The position numbers and the translations under genes were made by a program. A DNA stretch of 64,000 bases from Arthrobacter nitrophenolicus (GTDB lineage Bacteria; Actinomycetota; Actinomycetes; Actinomycetales; Micrococcaceae), in contig NZ_AOFD01000008.1 of assembly GCF_000332815.1 (NCBI RefSeq), positions 1 to 64,000 of the forward strand. Reading direction: 5' to 3'. Positions 56,973-64,000 of the stretch are shown here, one piece after another; the first letter of the stretch is position 1, and each line of letters begins with the position of its first letter. The notes below the pieces were generated by a model. The model had not been told where the DNA came from. It made no database searches and saw only the letters and a list, made by a program, of their open reading frames with translations.

Positions 56973-57428
56973 ATGACCTATTTCCTGGAGTACACCATCC
57001 CCGCCGCGTCCGATGATGCCGAGTTTGAGTTTCCCCATGATGAGATCAACTCGGGTACCACCGTTCCGCTGACCCAGACCGGTGCCGAGGTGGTACACAC
57101 CACCGAGCTCCCCGCCCGCACCGGCATCATCGGTGCCACTGTGCCGGAGGCCAAGCTGGAAGCGGAACAGCTGATCTCGCACAGCCGGGCCGCCGAGGCA
57201 TCCTTGTACTTCGATCCCTCCAACTCACTGCAGCCGGGCGTTGGCACGCTGGTGGCGACCTTCAGTGAGGGGCAGGCTGGCGCGATGCCTGACCTGCCAA
57301 GGGCCCGAAAATTGCCTCGGGCCCGAGGTTACCGCCGGCCCAGGGTACGCATGCCGTTACTGCCGCTTCCCCGTAACGACTCGCGGCCGCCCGAACCGGC
57401 TGCGCACCCCCGAAGAATAGAGGACTGA
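56973..57428 (+). CDS. Hypothetical protein with doubtful C-terminus
   Basis: The first 105 residues (MTYFLEYTIPAASDDAEFEF, then ELPARTGIIGATVPEAKLEAEQLI) look like a real soluble protein of unknown function. The last part is Arg/Pro-rich, unlike it, and overlaps the convergent DUF2071 gene by 72 nt. A lost base near 57277 would give a TGA at 57290-57292, followed by the stem-loop at 57301-57324, which suggests the true end is there. The reported end is that of the open frame. Confidence 0.55.
   Translation: MTYFLEYTIPAASDDAEFEFPHDEINSGTTVPLTQTGAEVVHTTELPARTGIIGATVPEAKLEAEQLISHSRAAEASLYFDPSNSLQPGVGTLVATFSEGQAGAMPDLPRARKLPRARGYRRPRVRMPLLPLPRNDSRPPEPAAHPRRIED
57301..57324. terminator. Stem-loop between convergent genes
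   Basis: GGGCCCGA (57301-57308) and TCGGGCCC (57317-57324), perfect 8-bp arms with an 8-nt loop. It sits between the likely true stop of the upstream gene and the DUF2071 stop at 57357, as expected for a bidirectional terminator. Confidence 0.55.
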
Positions 57429-58118
57429 CTCCGGCGGGCCGCTCACTCTGATCCCGGCAGCTTCCACGAGGCCGTCGTCCAGATCATGTAGTTCCGCCGC
57501 GTACAGCGGCCACGGTTCGTGCGAGTTGGGGATGTAGATGGTCCGGCCCCTGAAAGAGCCGTGCATGCCGAAACGCGCCGTGAGATGGACCGATAAGGGA
57601 TCGTCCACCGGCACATTGAAGTGCGGAGCCACACTGAACCTGCTGCGCCCGCCCTGCCTGAAGCGGCGGACGGTGTAGCCGTGGGCGCCGTTGCCCGTGG
57701 TCCCTGGCGCACTCCAGTGGTGGTGTATCCGCGACCAGACGTAGGGGATTTCCGCCGCCCGCGCCGCGAGGACCACCGGTAGCCGGTCTGCGTCCAGGCT
57801 TAAGAACACCACGCCACGCGTGCCGTCCGCTTCCCGGGAGTAGAGGCGGACATTGACCTCGTTGAAGGTGCCCAGGTATGGAATCGCCGGCCCTCGTCCG
57901 ATGCCCGCTTTCCTCATGCGGAATCCGATGAGCCCCACCCATGACGATCCGTCGAACACGTCCGGCCGGACTCCCGCCGGCATGAAGAGGGCAGCCTCTG
58001 CTTCCGGGATACGCCAGTGGAGAAAGATTGCGTTACTCCAGCGCTGGTCCATAATGGTGGGCAGTGGCAGTTCAGGCGGATTGGGCCAAAGCGGCCCGGC
58101 ATCAACGTCCTGATCCAT
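57357..58118 (-). CDS. DUF2071 (YqjF-like) protein
   Basis: A 253-residue protein of the DUF2071 family. Seen: DQRWSNAIFLHWRIPEAEAALFMPAGVRPDVFDGSSWVGLIGFRM, NVRLYSREADGTRGVVFLSLDADR, and a C-terminal SHEPWPLYAAELHDLDD. The fold resembles acetoacetate decarboxylase-like barrels. Function unknown. ATG at 58118 with RBS-like GAAGGGA. The stretch upstream is an unannotated gap. Confidence 0.85.
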   Translation of the reverse strand: MDQDVDAGPLWPNPPELPLPTIMDQRWSNAIFLHWRIPEAEAALFMPAGVRPDVFDGSSWVGLIGFRMRKAGIGRGPAIPYLGTFNEVNVRLYSREADGTRGVVFLSLDADRLPVVLAARAAEIPYVWSRIHHHWSAPGTTGNGAHGYTVRRFRQGGRSRFSVAPHFNVPVDDPLSVHLTARFGMHGSFRGRTIYIPNSHEPWPLYAAELHDLDDGLVEAAGIRVSGPPESVLYSSGVRSRFGRPRVVTGKRQ

Positions 58119-58439
58119 AGCAAGATCCCTTCACCTGGCCCATCTTCATGGCAGAGGCGGGGTACCCACCCTACCTAACGTGCGCATGGGACGAGTCCCC
58201 CAATGTACCGCACGGGTCAAACGGCCTTGCCCCCGCCCTCCTAGCTTCCGGAACTGGCATTTCCCTCCAGTAGGACGCGACTAAAAAGGTGAGTACTCAT
58301 TACTGGTGATTAGCCGCGGGGGCAACCATATGCTCAACCTACCCCGGGCCAAGGAACCGACCAAGGCCCAATAAGCACTGACTCAGCAGCGCTTCCCCAT
58401 TGGCCAAAGTTCTCCACACGCCATGAAGAGGTGAGGCAT
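58119..58439. other. Intergenic region upstream of the glycan cluster, with palindrome
   Basis: A 321-nt non-coding stretch. I see no ORF with a ribosome-binding site and no tRNA. At 58290-58299 it carries the perfect palindrome TGAGTACTCA in an AT-richer segment (AAAAAGG before, TTACTGG after), a candidate operator or promoter element for the glycosyltransferase operon that begins at 58440. Confidence 0.5.
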
Positions 58440-59291
58440 ATGTCTATCTCCACCCAGCCGCCCATTTCGCTCTCCAAGGTCACCGCAGCGCCGGTGCGGG
58501 CATCGATCAGCGTGGTCATCCCGACCTTGAACGAGGCCCAGAACATTCCCTGGGTCCTTCGGCGTATGCCTCTGTATGTCGATGAGGTGGTAATCGTTGA
58601 CGGCCGGTCCACTGACAACACCGTCGGAGTGGCGCGGGCGGTGCGCCAGGACATCAAGGTGGTGGATGAGAAGCGCAAGGGCAAAGGCGTGGCGCTCAGG
58701 TCCGGATTCGCTGCCGCGACCGGTGACATCATCGTCATGCTGGACGCCGACGGAAGCATGGATCCGCAGGAAATCGGCTGGTTCGTTTCTCCGCTGCAGC
58801 ATGACTATGACTTCGTCAAGGGTTCCCGCTATGTCACCGGCGGCGGGTCGGAGGACCTGACATGGCTGCGGCGCACCGGAAACCGGGCGCTCACCGGGCT
58901 GGCCAACGCGGTTCTGCACAGCAACTACTCCGACCTTTGCTACGGCTACATCGCCTTCCGCCGGGAGTGCCTGGATGTCCTGCAGCTGGAATCCGACGGG
59001 TTTGAAATCGAGACGGAGCTGATCGTTCGGGCTGCGAAAGCCGGCCTCCGGATTGCCGAGGTCCCCAGCTTCGAACTGGACCGCATCTCCGGAGTGTCCA
59101 ACCTCCAGACTTTCCGGGACGGCTGGCGTGTCCTGGGGACGATGGCGCATGAGTGCCTCCTGTGGGATTCACCCACCGCCGGCGCACGGCCCGAGGCCCT
59201 GCGCCGCGTGAAGTACGCCTACGCCAGCGTGAGCTTCCCGCGGACCCCCACCGATCCGCAGAGCGTTCTGCCTGTTGCAAGCGTGGCCTGA
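58440..59291 (+). CDS. Family 2 glycosyltransferase (DPM/DPG synthase-like)
   Basis: A 283-residue GT-A enzyme from the ATG at 58440. Seen: VVIPTLNEAQNIPWVLRRMP, VIVDGRSTDNTVGVARAV, KGVALRSGFAAATGDIIVMLDADGSMDP with the DxD-like metal site, and GYIAFRRECLDVLQLESDGFEIETELI. Resembles dolichyl/polyprenyl-phosphate mannose or glucose synthases, without a C-terminal membrane anchor. First gene of the polysaccharide cluster; next ATG follows by 1 nt. Confidence 0.88.
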   Translation: MSISTQPPISLSKVTAAPVRASISVVIPTLNEAQNIPWVLRRMPLYVDEVVIVDGRSTDNTVGVARAVRQDIKVVDEKRKGKGVALRSGFAAATGDIIVMLDADGSMDPQEIGWFVSPLQHDYDFVKGSRYVTGGGSEDLTWLRRTGNRALTGLANAVLHSNYSDLCYGYIAFRRECLDVLQLESDGFEIETELIVRAAKAGLRIAEVPSFELDRISGVSNLQTFRDGWRVLGTMAHECLLWDSPTAGARPEALRRVKYAYASVSFPRTPTDPQSVLPVASVA

Positions 59292-59292
59292 C

Positions 59293-60288
59293 ATGGAACA
59301 CACGCTTACCCCCACGGTCTCCGTGATCATCTGCGCCTACACAGCTGAGCGTTGGGGCTGGCTGCTGGACGTCATCGAGTCCCTTAGAACGCAGACCTTA
59401 GCCCCCAAGGAAGTCCTGGTGGTCATTGACCACAACGAGGAACTCTACGAGCGGCTGGCCAAAACTCTCGACGATGTCACAGTCGTGAAGAACACCGGAC
59501 CACGTGGACTTTCCGGGGCCCGCAACACCGGCGTGGGCCTGGCGGACTCGGACGTCGTTGCCTTTCTAGACGATGATGCCGTGGCGGCACCGGACTGGCT
59601 TGAACGACTGATGGCGCTGTACGACGATCCCGAGGTGCTGGGCGTGGGCGGCCGGGTGGAACCTCTCTGGGAAGTGGGCCGGCCCGGTTTCTTTGGGGAA
59701 GAGCTCGACTGGATTGTCGGGTGCAGCCACCGGGGCCTGCCACGGGTGGCATCCGAGGTTCGAAACGTCATCGGTGCCAACATGTCCTTCCGGCTTGATG
59801 TCATCAGGACGGTGGGCGGCTTCAACCACTCCCTGGGCCGACGCGGCTCCACTCCGTTGGGGTGTGAAGAAACCGAGATCTGTATCCGGTCGACCATGGG
59901 CTCCCCTGGGGGCCGGATCGTCTACGAGCCCGCGGCACTGGTTCGCCACCATGTGCCGGCGAGCCGGGGGACCGTCCGCTACATGCTTTCCCGGTCCTGG
60001 TCAGAGGGGATCTCGAAGGCCCAGGTCAGCCACGTCGTGGGGCACAAGCGGGCTCTTGGCCCGGAACGCAGGTACGTCCGCAGCGTCCTGCCCCGGGCGT
60101 TCTTTTCCGGGATCTATGACTGGGCCCGCGGAGATCGATCCGGACTGGGCCGTGCGGCTGCCTTCGTTGCGGTGGTGGCCTATACCTCGGCAGGCTACCT
60201 CCGCGGACGCCAGCTTGCCCACGTGCCTGGTCGCCCGCTGAACCAGCCGGTCCTGGCCGGAGTGAGTCCATGGCGGGACGTGCAATGA
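59293..60288 (+). CDS. Family 2 glycosyltransferase
   Basis: A 331-residue enzyme with GT-A motifs: SVIICAYTAERWGWLLDVIESL, GPRGLSGARNTGVGLADSDVVAFLDDDAVAAPDWL (DDD metal site) and GCEETEICIRS as the catalytic base region. A C-terminal region of about 100 residues (MLSRSWSEGISKAQVSH then PRAFFSGIYDW) could dock to the membrane. Acts in surface polysaccharide assembly; sugar unknown. Confidence 0.88.
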   Translation: MEHTLTPTVSVIICAYTAERWGWLLDVIESLRTQTLAPKEVLVVIDHNEELYERLAKTLDDVTVVKNTGPRGLSGARNTGVGLADSDVVAFLDDDAVAAPDWLERLMALYDDPEVLGVGGRVEPLWEVGRPGFFGEELDWIVGCSHRGLPRVASEVRNVIGANMSFRLDVIRTVGGFNHSLGRRGSTPLGCEETEICIRSTMGSPGGRIVYEPAALVRHHVPASRGTVRYMLSRSWSEGISKAQVSHVVGHKRALGPERRYVRSVLPRAFFSGIYDWARGDRSGLGRAAAFVAVVAYTSAGYLRGRQLAHVPGRPLNQPVLAGVSPWRDVQ

Positions 60289-60372
60289 ACGGCGTCGGCA
60301 AGGCCCGGGGGCCGACACCGTCCAGTCCAGCAACTGCATCCGACCGACACACCATCCAGACAGGGGACGAAC

Positions 60373-61464
60373 ATGCGCACTAGACAGACCAAAGCACTCA
60401 ACTTTGACATCCACGGCCGCATCAACATCAGCGTCGATGCCCAGGCACCGGCAGCCCACCAGCTCAAGACCATGTTGGCGTGCTTCGCCACCGACTCCGA
60501 ACGGCCAGCCCACATCGTGGTGGATGACCGGCCGGAGCCGATGCCGGATGCGGGCCACCTTGAGCACGAGCTCGCATACACCGAGAACGCCGTGCGCTTC
60601 AATGCCGACCGGGTCCAGGTGGTCCGGGACGCGGAGCAGTGGCGCATCCACGGTGCAGGCGAACTGCTCACGTCCGTAGTGCCCGTCCTCGATGCCGCCA
60701 TGGTGGAGCGCGGAGCCGCGATGATCCATGCGGCAACGATGGCCTTCCGGGGCCACGCGATCGCTCTTCCTGCCGCCGGCGGCACCGGCAAGACGAGCAC
60801 CGCCGCGAAGCTGATGCGGCGCGAAGGATGGTCGTTCATGGGCGATGACTGGGCCTTCCTCGCCGAGGACGCCACCCTGCTCGGCTACGCGAAGCCGATG
60901 TTCATCAAGCCACACCACCGGAATATCTACCCGCACCTGTTTGAAGGTGTCCGGAAACCCCTTGTCCCGTCGTCGCTCTCGCAGAGCGTCGGCCGCCTCA
61001 CCACGTTGGTGCACCCCTACGTCATCCGCTATCCGCGCCTCGCGGACTTCTCCCGCAAATGGTCGCCCGAGCACCGGATGGTTGACGCCGGAGCGGCATT
61101 TCCCGGACGGGAAGTGACCACCTCGGCTCCACTCGCGGCTTCCATCTACATCGAGCGGTACGAAGGCAGCCATACACAGATTCTGGAGAAGAGCACCGAC
61201 TGGATGGTTGACCGGATGATGGGCAACTTCCACATCGAAATGGCAAGCTTCTCGCAGCGGGTGGTGACCGGCCTGGCCGCCACGTCCGTCGTTCCCTGGC
61301 GCGAGCACTTCGCGGCCAAGGGGCTCGTGCTGAGCAAGGCGCTCGACGGACGTCCCTGCCACCTGCTGCAGGTGCCTGCCGCGTGGTCGGCCGACCAGGC
61401 ATCCGATGACATTGTCCGCCATCTTGAGGAGCTGCTGCCGGCGGTCCTCGACGAGCAGGCATAA
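60373..61464 (+). CDS. HPr-kinase-like P-loop protein
   Basis: A 363-residue protein. Central Walker A PAAGGTGKTSTAAKLMRR (residues 135-152) and Walker B-like GDDWAFLAED match the HPr kinase/phosphorylase C-terminal domain and PEPCK-like fold. The N-terminal 120 residues are of unknown type. Such proteins occur in polysaccharide and peptide clusters and probably phosphorylate a sugar or glycan. No HPr-kinase regulatory domain or HPr gene is nearby. ATG at 60373, starts 84 nt after the GT gene. Confidence 0.75.
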   Translation: MRTRQTKALNFDIHGRINISVDAQAPAAHQLKTMLACFATDSERPAHIVVDDRPEPMPDAGHLEHELAYTENAVRFNADRVQVVRDAEQWRIHGAGELLTSVVPVLDAAMVERGAAMIHAATMAFRGHAIALPAAGGTGKTSTAAKLMRREGWSFMGDDWAFLAEDATLLGYAKPMFIKPHHRNIYPHLFEGVRKPLVPSSLSQSVGRLTTLVHPYVIRYPRLADFSRKWSPEHRMVDAGAAFPGREVTTSAPLAASIYIERYEGSHTQILEKSTDWMVDRMMGNFHIEMASFSQRVVTGLAATSVVPWREHFAAKGLVLSKALDGRPCHLLQVPAAWSADQASDDIVRHLEELLPAVLDEQA

Positions 61465-61467
61465 GGG

Positions 61468-62289
61468 GTGGGGGCCGTGGGTCACAGCACTGCCGACGTC
61501 ACCGCTGTTGTTCCGGCGCGCAACGCAGAACACCTGCTCCCGCGCTGCCTGGAGGCCCTGCGCCAGTCAGGGGTCGCCGAAATCATCGTGGTGGACGGAC
61601 TCTCCACCGACCGCACCGTCGAGATCGCCCGGGCGGCAGGAGCCCGGGTGGTGAGCGACGAGGGGCGGGGCCTGCCCTGGGCCCGCACGCTTGGTGTCCG
61701 GAGCAGCAACACGCCCTGGGTCCTGCTTGTCGACGCCGACGTCGTCTTTGGACCGGAAGGCGTGGCCGACCTGCTCGATGAACTGGTGGAGGACGGGTAC
61801 GACGCCCTCCAGGCAGGACTGGAAAGCGTCGCCGGACCAGGCTATTGGGGGCAGGCCCTGGCCCACCACCACCGCACCGGCCGCAGCCGCAACTGGTTCG
61901 GCCTCGTGGCGACGATCGTCGACCGGGAATTGATGATGGGCGTGGGCTTCGACGACTCGTTCAAGTCCGGCGAGGACATCGAACTGCGCTGGCGGATGCG
62001 GCAGTCGGGACTGCGGACGGGTGTGTCACGCAAAGTCTTCGTTGAGCACCGCTTTGCCGCCGACGACTTTGACTTCGCGCTGGACCAGTTCCTCATGGAC
62101 GGAACGGGGCTGGGAAAGATGATCCGCAAGCATGGCTGGCGCGGGGCAAGGCTGGCCCTGCTGCCCGCCGCCGCCGCGGTCCGCGGCAGCGCCCTGAGCC
62201 TCGCCTCCGGCCAGCCCCGGTGGCTGCGGTACTACGCCGCCTTCTGCTGGTACAACTACGCGGGATTGGTAAAGGGTTTCGCATCGTGA
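61468..62289 (+). CDS. Family 2 glycosyltransferase
   Basis: A 273-residue GT-A enzyme. Seen: VTAVVPARNAEHLLPRCLEALR, IIVVDGLSTDRTVEIARAAGARVVSDEGRGLPWARTLGV, LLVDADVVFGP with the DAD metal site and KSGEDIELRWRMRQSG as the ED catalytic region. GTG start 3 nt after the HPr-kinase-like gene; another GTG is at 61477. Overlaps the flippase gene by 4 nt (GTGA), so they are coupled. Confidence 0.85.
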   Translation: MGAVGHSTADVTAVVPARNAEHLLPRCLEALRQSGVAEIIVVDGLSTDRTVEIARAAGARVVSDEGRGLPWARTLGVRSSNTPWVLLVDADVVFGPEGVADLLDELVEDGYDALQAGLESVAGPGYWGQALAHHHRTGRSRNWFGLVATIVDRELMMGVGFDDSFKSGEDIELRWRMRQSGLRTGVSRKVFVEHRFAADDFDFALDQFLMDGTGLGKMIRKHGWRGARLALLPAAAAVRGSALSLASGQPRWLRYYAAFCWYNYAGLVKGFAS

Positions 62290-63572
62290 GGGGCGAGCGG
62301 GGGGCTGCTACAACGGACATCTCGACCGTGGTCCGGCACTCCGCGCTGCGCAGCTCGCTCGGCCTTATCCTGGCCAAGGGCGCCCAGACCGGCTCGGGTT
62401 TCGCGTTCTGGATCGTGGCCGCACACGCGGCAGCAGCGCGTGATGTCGGGCTCACCACGGCAGCAGTGTCGGCGGTGCTGATCTGCGCCCAGTTGGCGAT
62501 ACTGGGCGCCGGTTCGGCCGTGATCGTCTCTGTGGGCCGGGGGGAGCCGCCGGCCCGGGTACTGGACGCGGCGTTCGGCATCGTGGCGCTGGCCAGTACG
62601 GTGCTGGCCCTCGGCTACCTCGTGCTGGAGTTGACTGTCGCACCGGAAACGGCCTCGGTATCTGCTCTCTTCTGGCTGATGTTCCTCCTGGCCGCCATCA
62701 CGGGGACGATGGGCACGGTCATGGACCAGGCCCTCGTGGCATTGGGTCGGGGTGCCAGCGCAACGTTGCGGTACACCGTGGGCGGGGTGGTTTCGCTCGC
62801 GGCCATAGCCGTGGTGGCCTGGCAGGCGCATCCCGCTCCGGTGGACCTGCTGATGGCCTGCTGGACCCTCGGGACCGCCGTGACAGCTGTCATTGGTGCG
62901 GTGCAGCTGAGAAGGCTTATCGGCTACCGGCCCCGGCCGACACTGCGTCCGGCACACGGCCGTTCGGTGCTGATGCTGGGTATTCCGAACCAGCTCCTGA
63001 CCCTGAGCGAGCGCGCGCCCGGACTGCTGCTGCCGCTCCTGCTCGCCCATATGGTGGCACCGGAGGCCGCCGCTTACTGGTATCCCGCATGGATGATGGC
63101 GTGGGCCGCCTACACCGCTCCGATGCTGATGGGCATCGTCCAGTTTTCGGAGGGCGTGCGGGAACCTGACCGCCTGGTGGCGACCACCTGGGCCACTCTG
63201 CGGTGGTCGCTCGCCGTGGGCGGACTGGCCGCCGTCGTCCTTGTCCTCTTCGCACGCCCGCTGCTCCACCTGCTGGGGGAGCAATACGCGGACGCATCAG
63301 CCGACGCCCTCCGGCTCTTGGCGGCCGGCGTGGTCGCGTATGCAGTGCTGCAGGCCTACAACGCTGTCTGCCGGGCACGTGGCCGGTACATGGAGGGAAT
63401 AGCGGTGGGGGTGACGCTGGCTGTCGCGCTCTGCACCGCCGCGCTCTGGGCCGCTGAAAAAGGCTCGACCGCCATGGCCCTCGCCTGGCTCGTGGTACTG
63501 ACCGTTGGGGCCGCAGCCGTGGGCCTTCGGCTCCTCGCGATCCTGCGGGGCGTGACGAGAGAGGTGCGATGA
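62286..63572 (+). CDS. Wzx-type polysaccharide flippase
   Basis: A 428-residue integral membrane protein with 12-14 hydrophobic segments (SLGLILAKGAQTGSGFAFWIVAAHAAAARDVGLTTA early on). Resembles the MATE/Wzx polysaccharide transporter superfamily: ALRLLAAGVVAYAVLQAYNAVCRARGRYMEGIAVGV near the end. Likely flips a lipid-linked glycan across the membrane. GTG start at 62286 overlapping the GT stop; its own stop overlaps the next start. Confidence 0.8.
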   Translation: MRGERGAATTDISTVVRHSALRSSLGLILAKGAQTGSGFAFWIVAAHAAAARDVGLTTAAVSAVLICAQLAILGAGSAVIVSVGRGEPPARVLDAAFGIVALASTVLALGYLVLELTVAPETASVSALFWLMFLLAAITGTMGTVMDQALVALGRGASATLRYTVGGVVSLAAIAVVAWQAHPAPVDLLMACWTLGTAVTAVIGAVQLRRLIGYRPRPTLRPAHGRSVLMLGIPNQLLTLSERAPGLLLPLLLAHMVAPEAAAYWYPAWMMAWAAYTAPMLMGIVQFSEGVREPDRLVATTWATLRWSLAVGGLAAVVLVLFARPLLHLLGEQYADASADALRLLAAGVVAYAVLQAYNAVCRARGRYMEGIAVGVTLAVALCTAALWAAEKGSTAMALAWLVVLTVGAAAVGLRLLAILRGVTREVR

Positions 63573-64000
63573 TCAGCACGCTCGAGCTGCCCGAAGAGAC
63601 CAAGCAACGCTGGAAGCCGCGAGACATCTGGTGCGCACTGGCAGGCCTCGTGTCGCTGGCCCTCGCCGTGGGGGCCGCCTCAGCGGTGACCTTGCCCGTC
63701 ACCAGCGACTTGGGGGCTCGTGGCGATGCTGCCCTGGCCGTTCTGGGTGGGTGTCGTGCTGCTGAACGTTGCCTTCGCCGCGGCGCTTCGGGGGGACGCC
63801 GTGGGTCCGGCGCACCGCGTGGTCATGCTCTGGCTGGTGGTGGTGCTCGTCCTCGTCCTCTTCGGGACGGCCCTGTTCGTGACCGACGTACCGCGGGGAG
63901 AGGTGGCATTCCGCCACCTTGGCATCGCCGACGCGCTGTCCGATATGCAGCGGGTTGATCCGGGCATCGACGCGTACTTCAACTGGCCGGGCTTCTTCGC
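63569..64000 (+). CDS. Membrane protein of the glycan cluster (partial, one base loss)
   Basis: Runs off the window. Restoring one G near 63719 (a run of five G that should be six) lets the frame continue from SDLGGLVAML into LPWPFWVGVVLLNVAFAAALRGD, LWLVVVLVLVLFGTALFVTD and ending DPGIDAYFNWPGFF at the edge. At least three membrane helices are seen, so it may be a GT-C glycosyltransferase or polymerase. The ATGA overlap shows coupling to the flippase. Confidence 0.75.

Noticed and set aside
1..64000. CRISPR arrays, insertion sequences, tRNA or rRNA genes
   Set aside because: I saw no regularly spaced repeats, transposase motifs, cloverleaf-type sequence or rRNA. No mobile element boundaries are visible either.

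Overview
The window is high-GC, densely packed, actinobacterial DNA. Protein family choice, codon use, the inositol locus layout, a BsaP-type protein next to bioB, and the dispersed repeat GGTTGAGCCTGTCGAAACC all suggest Arthrobacter/Pseudarthrobacter or a close Micrococcaceae relative. This assignment is inference; no rRNA or tRNA gene is present.

Layout. 0-1 kb: an ArsR/SRPBCC pair. 1-21.5 kb: a large myo-inositol catabolic region. It holds a tautomerase, iolC, a Cgl0159-type aldolase, iolD, iolA(mmsA), iolE, iolG, iolH and an MFS inositol/sugar transporter, then an ABC sugar importer and three more sugar dehydrogenase/isomerase genes. A MarR/MFS efflux pair interrupts it before iolB and a GntR regulator on the opposite strand. 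A recurring TGTCAGGACA-like box sits upstream of the tautomerase, iolC, the ABC operon and gntR and is the probable operator. 21.5-25.4 kb: a LOG-like protein, a secreted matrixin-type protease, a ferritin-VIT1 fusion and a small acidic protein. 25.4-30.8 kb: a sodium:solute symporter, an XRE-cupin regulator, an agmatinase-family ureohydrolase and a ThDP enzyme, probably for a guanidino compound. 31-37 kb: MarR plus an EmrB-type exporter and a heterodimeric ABC exporter. 37.9-41.4 kb: a McrBC-like restriction system. 41.4-44.3 kb: a histidine kinase, a response regulator and an Hpt-like protein without the phospho-histidine. 44.5-50 kb: a GH26-like hydrolase, Vsr, a PNPOx-fold protein, BsaP-bioB and an NCS1 permease. 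50-58 kb: secreted proteins, an ene-reductase, Tex, a ZIP transporter and a DUF2071 protein. 58.4-64 kb: a surface-polysaccharide cluster (three GT2 enzymes, an HPr-kinase-like P-loop protein, a flippase and a truncated membrane protein).

Many genes are split by single-base shifts. I can reconstruct at least 23, and every one is repaired by restoring one base to a short homopolymer run. In each gene the repaired length is a multiple of three and the protein reads smoothly across the junction. Deletion-only errors of this kind point to sequencing or assembly artefact, not real gene decay, so I annotate these genes as full-length CDS and give the shift positions.

Strongest biological leads: the inositol operator set; the guanidino-compound operon with an unusual ThDP motif; the pseudo-Hpt next to a two-component pair; the McrC homologue with Asn at a catalytic acidic position; and the dispersed repeat that supplies coding sequence to the ends of two genes.
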